NCBI RefSeq assembly: GCF_039839275.1
Contig: NZ_JBDOQP010000004.1
Location: 248,001-312,000 of the forward strand
DNA length: 64,000 bases
Source of the DNA: Aerobium sp039839275
Lineage (GTDB): Bacteria; Pseudomonadota; Alphaproteobacteria; Rhizobiales; Rhizobiaceae
Direction: 5' to 3'
This document shows positions 51,813-58,244 of the stretch, one piece after another. How positions within the stretch are numbered: position 1 is the first letter of the stretch; each line of letters opens with the position of its first letter. The position numbers and the translations under genes were made by a program. The notes beneath the pieces were generated by a model, which worked only from the letters and a program-made list of their open reading frames with translations, made no database searches and was not told where the DNA came from.

Positions 51813-52988
51813 TTGGAAACGCGCAATATCCGCATTGTCATGGAAGGCGTGACGGGAAGGCTGGGGACGAACCAGCACCTGATACGGTCGCTCATCGCCA
51901 TCGCCAGGGATGGCGGCATCGCGTTGCGGGACGGCTCGCGGCTGATGCCCGTGCCCGTGCTCCTCGGCCGCAACGCGGACAAGCTGCGGGCGCTCTCCGC
52001 GGCACATGGCGGGCTCGAATGGAGCATCGACCGCGAGAGCTGCCTCGCCGATCCCCAGAACGAGATCTATTTCGACGTCGCGTCGACAGGCGGTCGCTAT
52101 GAGCGCGCCATGTCCGCGATTGCGGCGGGAAAGCACATCTATCTCGAAAAGCCCATCGGCGCTTCGTTCGACGAGGCGCTGGCGATCTCGCGCGCCGCCG
52201 TTGACGCCGGCCTCAAGAACGGCGTGGTTCAGGACAAGCTGTTCCTGCCCGGCCTGCAAAAGCTCGCGAAGCTGAAGAACAGCGGCTATTTCGGCCGCAT
52301 CCTCTCCGTCAAGCTCGACTTCGGATGGTGGATATTCGATGGCGAGATGCACCCGTCCCAGCGCTCGAGCTGGAACTACAAGAAGGCCGAGGGCGGCGGG
52401 CTGATCCTCGATATGTTTCCGCATTGGCGCTATATCCTCGACAAGATCATCGGCGAGATTCGCTCCGTCTCCTGCGTGAGCACAACACAGGCGACATCAC
52501 GAAAGGACGAGCGCGGCAATCGCTACGAGGTCGATGTGGAGGATCACGTGGTTGCCATCGCGCAGCTCGAAGGGGGCGCCATCGCACAGATATTCTCGTC
52601 ATGGGCGACGCGGCCGCGCAATGACGACATGCTGACGCTGCATGTCGACGGAACGGGCGGGTCGGCCGTCGCCGGCCTTCATGACTGCGTGGTCCAGCCG
52701 GCCGTCGGTACCCCGAAGCCGGTGTGGAGCGTCGACAACCCTGCGGTGCACGCAGCCGGACTGCGCGACGCATGGCAGGCGATGCCCGACGTCGACCCGT
52801 TCGTGCACAGCTACCGGGCCGGGTGGGAGCGCTTCCTGCGCCATGTCGCCGAAGACGCGCCATTCCCGTCGCCACTGCTCGACGGTGCCAAGGGATTGCA
52901 ACTGGTGGAGGCCTGTCATCGCAGCCACGCCGAACGCCGCTGGGTCGATCTCGAACCGCTGGATGCGGCGGTCAGCAAGGCTGCATGA
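51813..52988 (+). CDS. Gfo/Idh/MocA family oxidoreductase, paralog 2
   Basis: A 391-residue dehydrogenase clearly paralogous to the one at the head of the operon: both share the layout N-terminal xGVTGR/xGATGR, AGKHIYxEKP with the catalytic lysine, and an FGWWxFDGE section followed by GGGLxLDMxPHWRYI. The start is TTG with AAGGAA eight bases upstream. It overlaps the 224-residue unknown gene by four bases. Two related dehydrogenases in one operon suggest sequential or stereospecific oxidations of one compound, or a heteromeric enzyme. Confidence 0.88.
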   Translation: METRNIRIVMEGVTGRLGTNQHLIRSLIAIARDGGIALRDGSRLMPVPVLLGRNADKLRALSAAHGGLEWSIDRESCLADPQNEIYFDVASTGGRYERAMSAIAAGKHIYLEKPIGASFDEALAISRAAVDAGLKNGVVQDKLFLPGLQKLAKLKNSGYFGRILSVKLDFGWWIFDGEMHPSQRSSWNYKKAEGGGLILDMFPHWRYILDKIIGEIRSVSCVSTTQATSRKDERGNRYEVDVEDHVVAIAQLEGGAIAQIFSSWATRPRNDDMLTLHVDGTGGSAVAGLHDCVVQPAVGTPKPVWSVDNPAVHAAGLRDAWQAMPDVDPFVHSYRAGWERFLRHVAEDAPFPSPLLDGAKGLQLVEACHRSHAERRWVDLEPLDAAVSKAA

Positions 52989-53659
52989 GCGGCTCGCCCG
53001 CGATCATACCCTTCGGGGTCGACACCTACCCATCCGACGCGGCAGGGGGAGAGGCCATGGCCTTCCCCCACATTCCCGCCGGGGCGGTGGAAGGAAAGAC
53101 GCTGCGCATGAATGCGCAGCGCTTCGCATTGCCGGCTCTGCCTCAAGACCTGTCGGTCGACGGGCAGGCCCATGCGCTTCTTGCGCATCTCTGCGGCCTG
53201 TGCGGCACCTGGGACCAGACCTCTCGTGCATTCCTGGCGGGCTATTTTGACCACCTGCGCTTTGTGATCGACGAGCATCGCCCGGCGATCGAGGCGCGGC
53301 TTGCCGTCTTCGACCATCTGTTCAGCGCAGACGACACGATCTTTTCCGCACCTATGCCACTTCCCCGCGCGCATCTCCTGCCGCCGGAAGATGGGCGTGG
53401 AGCCGTGGCCGACATCGCCTTGCGCATATCGACGGGATGGCTGGCGCTCTTTGCCGCACCGGGGCGGCTAATGCCGGCCCAGGCGCGTGCACGAGAGCAA
53501 CGCTACGAGGCGGCCGGCATTCGGACCATCGATTTCACCCTGGCCGATACAAAGGGCGGACCGGCCTTCTTTTCGAAGGTGCTCGGCGATGATGAGCCAC
53601 CATTCTGGCAAGCGGAGACGCTGCCCTCCGGCCTCGCCTTCACGCCACTGCGCTTTTAG
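52985..53659 (+). CDS. Conserved-looking protein of unknown function, 224 residues
   Basis: I do not recognise a family. The gene starts with an ATGA overlap on the second Gfo/Idh gene, so it is certainly translated with it. The protein is soluble in appearance, with no signal peptide or membrane segment. It has a CGLCG pair of cysteines with nearby histidine (HLCGLCGTWDQTSRAFLAGY, about residues 68-87), several acidic/histidine residues after it, and a C-terminal half with alternating strands. The cysteine pair and histidines could hold a metal or a disulfide. By position it should be an enzyme or accessory of the dehydrogenase pathway. Confidence 0.75.
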   Translation: MSGSPAIIPFGVDTYPSDAAGGEAMAFPHIPAGAVEGKTLRMNAQRFALPALPQDLSVDGQAHALLAHLCGLCGTWDQTSRAFLAGYFDHLRFVIDEHRPAIEARLAVFDHLFSADDTIFSAPMPLPRAHLLPPEDGRGAVADIALRISTGWLALFAAPGRLMPAQARAREQRYEAAGIRTIDFTLADTKGGPAFFSKVLGDDEPPFWQAETLPSGLAFTPLRF

Positions 53660-53714
53660 TCCCTGTAATCGACGATGTTCTGCGCGCGGCCCGTTGTCGA
53701 TCCGCGCAAGCTGA

Positions 53715-53730
53715 GTTGACAGATGTCAAC
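53715..53730. other. Perfect inverted repeat between convergent genes
   Basis: GTTGACA-GA-TGTCAAC has perfect 7-bp arms and a 2-bp centre. It lies in the 95-bp gap between the convergent 224-residue protein gene and the CobW gene. The loop is too short for an ideal terminator, and no promoter is expected here, so its role is unclear. Confidence 0.4.
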
Positions 53731-53754
53731 GGAAAACGCGCTCTTCTCCCGGCG

Positions 53755-54804
53755 CTACGCAGCCTCGCGTTCCTCGCGCAGCGCGGTGAGGCTTGCCATC
53801 ACGCCGGCGCGCCCGATGCCCCTGGTGATGAACACGATCTGCGTGCGACGCTGCCCTTCCGGCCATGCGGCGAGCGCCACGGGCGGGTAGGAGACGTGCT
53901 GCACGCACTGGACGAGCACGGGCTCATCGCGACCCTTCAGCCACAGCACGCCCTTCAGCCGCAGGATGTCCTGGCCGCGCAGCGACAGCAGCGACTGGAT
54001 CCAGAGCGTGGCGACCGCCTCGTCCAGCGGTTCGTCGACCTCAATCGAAAACGTGCGGATGTCGTTGCCGTCCGCGTGGAAATGAGCGCCATGCGCATCA
54101 TGGTCGTGCCCATGGTGATCGTGCCCCGCATCCGGTCCGGCTGCGTCGAGGTGCTTGATCATCGCGGCAGCGCGCCCTGGGTCGCCAAGTCGGCTCATCA
54201 GGATGTCCGGGTCTAGATCGCCGGACATGGTCCTGAGCATCTCTGCGCCTGGATTCATCGACGCGACCTTTTTGGACAGGGCCTCGACAGCCGGCTTGGA
54301 TGCAAGGTCGGATTTGGTGACCAACAGCAGGTCGGCTGCGGCGATCTGCTTCACCGCCTCGGGAAAGCGCTCTATCTCGCCAATTCCCATCTGGGCATCG
54401 ACGGTCGTCACTACAAGTCCGAGTCGGAACTGGTCCACGAGCATCGGATCGCCGACGATCGTCTGTATGATCGGCGCCGGTTCGGCAAGACCTGTGGTCT
54501 CGACGATCACGCGCGAGAACGATGGGATTTCCCCGCTCTGCGCCCGCGCAACGAGATCGCGCAGCGTGTCGACCAGATCGCCGCGAATGGTGCAGCAGAT
54601 GCAGCCGCTCTCGAGCACGAGCGTGTTCTCGATCGCGCTGTCGATCATCAGATGATCGATGGAAATCTCGCCGAACTCGTTGACGATGACCGCCGTGTCG
54701 GAGAGCCCCGGGCTCTTCACGAGACGGTTGAGCAGCGTCGTCTTGCCGCTGCCGAGAAACCCGGTGAGCAGGATGATGGGTAGCGGCTCGCCCTGTGCTG
54801 CCAT
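53755..54804 (-). CDS. CobW/COG0523 family GTPase metallochaperone
   Basis: A 349-residue G3E GTPase. Walker A is GFLGSGKTT (residues 15-23), the metal-binding CxCC is C68-I-C-C71, Walker B is IVETTGLAEP and the guanine motif is TKSD. A histidine/aspartate-rich linker (GHDHHGHDHDAHGAHFH, near residue 237) precedes the C-terminal CobW_C domain. Such proteins insert or traffic zinc, cobalt or other metals. It shares one base with the LVIVD-protein gene (TGATG), so it may serve a metal site in that protein or in the NodB-fold amidase of the same regulon. Confidence 0.92.
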   Translation of the reverse strand: MAAQGEPLPIILLTGFLGSGKTTLLNRLVKSPGLSDTAVIVNEFGEISIDHLMIDSAIENTLVLESGCICCTIRGDLVDTLRDLVARAQSGEIPSFSRVIVETTGLAEPAPIIQTIVGDPMLVDQFRLGLVVTTVDAQMGIGEIERFPEAVKQIAAADLLLVTKSDLASKPAVEALSKKVASMNPGAEMLRTMSGDLDPDILMSRLGDPGRAAAMIKHLDAAGPDAGHDHHGHDHDAHGAHFHADGNDIRTFSIEVDEPLDEAVATLWIQSLLSLRGQDILRLKGVLWLKGRDEPVLVQCVQHVSYPPVALAAWPEGQRRTQIVFITRGIGRAGVMASLTALREEREAA

Positions 54805-56012
54805 CAGAAGTCCGGCTCCAGGATGTAGACCCCGCCGGTGTGGCGTTCGCCGGCATAGACGATGCCGTTCTCATCGACATAGATGTCGTTGATCTGGGAC
54901 GACGTGACACGCGAGCCTTTCGGCGTTTCCGGCACGAAGCTGGCGAGTTCGCGTGGCTGAAGCGGATTGGAAAGATCGTAGGCGCGCGCGCCGCCGCTGA
55001 AGAAGCATCCGAAGATCAGCGTGTCCGAGCGGAACGAGGTGTCGCCCGGGCGGTTCTCATGCAGATTGTGCGAACCGTAGCGTCCGCCGCGCGGCGCGAA
55101 TTCTTCGACGGGTGGCAGCGGCAGGGTCGATATCGGAACCAGGTTGGTCTCCTCGCGCGCGTCCAGCACCCAGGACAGCTTTGGCCAGTCGATGCCATTG
55201 TCACGCACGCACTCGTCCGTCACCAGAAGCAGCTCGCGCGAGAACAGTGGCATCACTGTATGGGTGAAGCCCGGATAGGGCGGGTGCGGGTTCCATGACG
55301 AGACGACCTTCGGCGAGCCCATGTCGGAGATGTCGAGCACGAAGGCGCCGCCATCGAGGAAGGCGACGTAGGCCCTTTCAGGGCGATCCGGATAGACGTT
55401 GGTATTGTGCGCACGAAAACCGGAATCGAGCGGCAGCCGCTTTGGCGGCTCCTCACTGTCTCCCTCACGTATCCCGGGAAGCCACCAGCGGCCGACTTCC
55501 ACCGGCCGGGTCGGGTCGGCGACGTCGACGATGCGGTAGATCTGGTCGTCCTTCTGGTTGCGCGGCGTGAAGTCGGCCGCGCCACCGGCGAAATGAACGT
55601 AGCGGCCGTCGACGAACCAGAGCTGGTGCACGCCGCGCGAGTGGGGCCCGGAGCAATCGAAGAAGCTGATCGATTTGGGGTTCTCCGGCGTGCTGATGTC
55701 GAAGAGTTCGAAACCAGCCGGCGTCAGGCCGGGTTCGACCGTCTGGTAGGCGACGGCCATGATGTCGCCGGTGACCTCCAGCGAGTTGGACCGCACCTTG
55801 CCGTGGGGTAGATCCGTCTGCACGACAACCTTGGGCGCACGCGGATCGCTGACATCGATGCCGGTGAAATTCTTGGGCGGGCCTTCATGCGCGATCCACA
55901 GGATGCGCCGGCCGTCGCGGGCAACCTGCATCGACATCCCCTCGCCGACGGCGCCGTGCGCCAGCATCAGATCCTGGCTGAGAAGCTTGAAGCCCGAAAT
56001 TTCGTTCGCCAT
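54804..56012 (-). CDS. LVIVD-repeat / beta-propeller-like protein
   Basis: A 402-residue protein built of repeated blades of the LVIVD type, visible as FTGIDVSDPRAPKVV, FELFDISTPENPKSI, YRIVDVADPTRPVEVG, FVLDISDMGSPKVVSSW and ARAYDLSNPLQPREL. There is no signal peptide, so it is cytoplasmic. Conserved histidines recur between blades (GPHSRGVHQ, FRAHNTN, FTHTVM, GSHNLHEN), a pattern that could form a central metal site. It lies behind the third copy of the shared operator and is co-transcribed with the CobW gene. A metal-dependent enzymatic role is plausible; no reaction is known. Confidence 0.82.
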   Translation of the reverse strand: MANEISGFKLLSQDLMLAHGAVGEGMSMQVARDGRRILWIAHEGPPKNFTGIDVSDPRAPKVVVQTDLPHGKVRSNSLEVTGDIMAVAYQTVEPGLTPAGFELFDISTPENPKSISFFDCSGPHSRGVHQLWFVDGRYVHFAGGAADFTPRNQKDDQIYRIVDVADPTRPVEVGRWWLPGIREGDSEEPPKRLPLDSGFRAHNTNVYPDRPERAYVAFLDGGAFVLDISDMGSPKVVSSWNPHPPYPGFTHTVMPLFSRELLLVTDECVRDNGIDWPKLSWVLDAREETNLVPISTLPLPPVEEFAPRGGRYGSHNLHENRPGDTSFRSDTLIFGCFFSGGARAYDLSNPLQPRELASFVPETPKGSRVTSSQINDIYVDENGIVYAGERHTGGVYILEPDF

Positions 56013-56082
56013 CAGGAATGTCCGCCGTTGAAGGAGAGAGGGTGCGCCTAGATTTTGACCAGCAGCGACAGGCGCGTCAAGA

Positions 56083-56098
56083 ATTCATTCGAATGACT
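56083..56098. promoter_or_regulatory. Shared TetR-type operator, copy 3
   Basis: ATTCATTCGAATGACT has the perfect ten-base core CATTCGAATG; the full 16 bases depart from symmetry only at the right end. It lies about 70 bp upstream of the LVIVD gene start, in the gap after the IclR stop. Together with copies 1 and 2 it ties the LVIVD/CobW pair to the TetR regulator some 10 kb away. Confidence 0.6.
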
Positions 56099-56146
56099 TA
56101 CTAAGTCCATCGCATGGCGCGCCGGTATTTCCGGGCATCAACTGGC

Positions 56147-56971
56147 TCAGAAGGGAGCGACGGCGCCGCTCAACGACTGTGCGGCCTCTGCCGCCAGCGG
56201 CGAGAAGCGCTCGGCGAAATCCTCGACCGTCCATTCCGAGAGCGAACCGGCAATGTGAACGGCGGCCACGGGGCGGGCGCGATTGTCCAGGATCGCGCAT
56301 GCGACAGCCACTTCACCGATGAAGCTCTCGTTGTGGACGACGGAATAGCCGTCCTGCCTGGCCTGTTCCACGCGTTCGCGAATCTGGGCGGGCTCCGTGA
56401 GCGTGTGGTTGGTCAGCGCCACGAGATCGGAGCGTTCGAGGATGCTGTCGACTTCCGCGTCGGTCAGCTTCGACATGATCGCCCGCCCGCCGGACGAGCA
56501 ATATGTCGGAATGCGCCGACCGATCAGCGTGGCGAAGAATGTCTGGCGTTTGGCCTGACGGCGGATCGCATAGGAGATCGACAGATCGTCGAAGATGCTG
56601 AGGTCGACACGCTCGCCGGCCGCCTGCCTGACATCGATGAGGACCGGCATGGCGCGCTCGATCAACGGCCAGCTCCTGAGGAAGTCGAAGGACCGGTCCA
56701 GCACCTTCGGACCGAGGCAAAAGCCGCGTCCGTCGACGCCCTTCCGCAGGTAGCCGGTGTGCAGCAGCGTGAAGGCGACACGCTGCACGTTGCTCTTGTC
56801 GAGGCCCGAATGCGCCGCCAGTTCCTGCAGGCTCATCGGCCCTGGATGGTCGGCAAACGCTTCGAGCACCGACAGGCCCTTGGCGAGTGCGGTGACGAAC
56901 TGGCGGTTCTGCGTGGGAGAAATCCCATCGTCGCTGCCGGGCGGCGAATTCTGTTTGACAAGCGTTCGCAT
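56147..56971 (-). CDS. IclR-family transcriptional regulator
   Basis: A 274-residue regulator with winged helix-turn-helix (AKGLSVLEAFADHPGPMSLQ then HSGLDKSNVQRVAFTLL) and a C-terminal IclR effector domain (RRIPTYCSSGGRAIMSKL, then DNRARPVAAVHIAGSLSEW). It is divergent from the binding-protein gene that opens the four-hydrolase cassette, with a perfect 14-bp palindrome 26 bp before its own start. It is the probable local regulator of that cassette. Confidence 0.92.
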   Translation of the reverse strand: MRTLVKQNSPPGSDDGISPTQNRQFVTALAKGLSVLEAFADHPGPMSLQELAAHSGLDKSNVQRVAFTLLHTGYLRKGVDGRGFCLGPKVLDRSFDFLRSWPLIERAMPVLIDVRQAAGERVDLSIFDDLSISYAIRRQAKRQTFFATLIGRRIPTYCSSGGRAIMSKLTDAEVDSILERSDLVALTNHTLTEPAQIRERVEQARQDGYSVVHNESFIGEVAVACAILDNRARPVAAVHIAGSLSEWTVEDFAERFSPLAAEAAQSLSGAVAPF

Positions 56972-56996
56972 CGATGGTCTCTTTCATCATAAAAAT

Positions 56997-57010
56997 AATA
57001 CGATCGTATT
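56997..57010. promoter_or_regulatory. Probable IclR operator, perfect 14-bp palindrome
   Basis: AATACGATCGTATT is perfectly symmetric. A second half-site (TAATACGAC) follows about 20 bp downstream, so two dimers could bind on the same DNA face. It lies between the divergent IclR gene and the hydrolase/ABC operon. Confidence 0.6.
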
Positions 57011-57154
57011 GCACAGTAATACGACTATAGTGCGATGGGGACCAATGATCAAACGTTTTCGCGCGACTGCCAAGCATTTTGGCGCTGGGACCGGCGAACC
57101 CGCTCCCTGCTGATCGATCCCCGAAATCCCGATCAAACCACTGGAGGCGAACAC

Positions 57155-58180
57155 ATGTCCATGAAATCCCATATCGTCGCGGCGACCATCACCCTTGCTG
57201 TCGGTGCGCCCGGCTTCTACGCCACCGCGGCCCATGCCGCGGACGATGTCACGATCCGCATCAATTTCACGCCTTGGGGCATGCATGCGCCGATCTTCGC
57301 GGCCAAGAGCCAGGGCTTCTACGAAGAAGAGGACATCAACCTCAGCATTGTTCCGCCTTCGCAGGGCCAGCAAAACGAGGTGTTCATCGCGCGTGGCGAG
57401 GAGCAGTTCGGCCTGTCGAATTCCGACAGCTTCCTGAAGGCGCGGGCCAACGGCCTGCCCGTCGTGGCGATCATGGCCGACCAGCCCTCCAGCCCGGCCG
57501 GCATCATATCCCTGAAGGAGTCCGGCATCGACTCGCCCGAGAAACTGGAAGGCAAAAAGATCACCTGGATCCAGTCGAACATCGAGGGCATGCTGAACCC
57601 CCTGCTGGAAAGCGGCGGGCTCGAGCGTAGCGACATCGAACTGATGAACGTCACGCGCGGCGCCGAAGTCCAGCTGCTCGCCGCCGGTCAGGTGGATGCG
57701 CTCTACGGCTTCACGTACGGCCAGGCGCTGACGCTCGAGGAGAACGGCTACGAGGTCAATGTCCTGGCACTGAAGGATTATGGCCTCGATATCTACGGCA
57801 CCGTCTTCTACACCAGCGAGACCGTTCTGGAGAACGACCCCGAACTCGTCGAGCGATTCCTTCGCGCCACGCTGAAGGGCTACGAATGGACGCTCGCCAA
57901 CCAGCAGGAAGCCGTTTCCTACGTGATCGAGGTATCGCCCGACCGTAACCTCGAGCTGGAGACCCGCAAGCTCGGCATCATCTACGACACCTACGCGACG
58001 CCCGAGTTCGGCGAGCGCTTCGGCCTGATGTCGGATGCCAAGTGGACGGAATCCATCGACATTCTCGGCGGCGACCTGCCGACAAAGCCAGAAGTCGGCG
58101 ACCTCTACACCAACGAGTTCGTGGAGAAGCTGCAGGAATCCGCCGACTTCACCAAGGCCCTTTCCTCGACATCCAACTAA
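57155..58180 (+). CDS. ABC transporter substrate-binding protein, NMT1/THI5-like
   Basis: A 341-residue periplasmic protein. A signal peptide of about 28 residues starts MSMKSHIVAATITLAVG with cleavage near AAHAA. The mature start VTIRINFTPWGMHAPIFAAK and FEREQ-like loop EVFIARGEEQFGLSNSDSF are those of the thiamine-precursor/pyrimidine-type binding proteins. ATG at 57155 has GGAGG upstream; the frame opens 40 codons earlier with no signal. It opens an operon with four hydrolases, one permease and one ATPase. The ligand is unknown; HMP-like heterocycles are one family precedent. Confidence 0.9.
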   Translation: MSMKSHIVAATITLAVGAPGFYATAAHAADDVTIRINFTPWGMHAPIFAAKSQGFYEEEDINLSIVPPSQGQQNEVFIARGEEQFGLSNSDSFLKARANGLPVVAIMADQPSSPAGIISLKESGIDSPEKLEGKKITWIQSNIEGMLNPLLESGGLERSDIELMNVTRGAEVQLLAAGQVDALYGFTYGQALTLEENGYEVNVLALKDYGLDIYGTVFYTSETVLENDPELVERFLRATLKGYEWTLANQQEAVSYVIEVSPDRNLELETRKLGIIYDTYATPEFGERFGLMSDAKWTESIDILGGDLPTKPEVGDLYTNEFVEKLQESADFTKALSSTSN

Positions 58181-58194
58181 GAACGTATCCGCCA

Positions 58195-58220
58195 AGCCGC
58201 ATGCCTTTCGGCATGCGGCT
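58195..58220 (+). other. Intergenic hairpin after binding-protein gene
   Basis: A perfect 11-bp stem (AGCCGCATGCC with GGCATGCGGCT) and a TTTC loop lie 14 bases after the binding-protein stop and before the CocE-type gene. No T tract follows. Confidence 0.65.
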
Positions 58221-58244
58221 GCAACGGCGTGAAGAGAGACCAGA

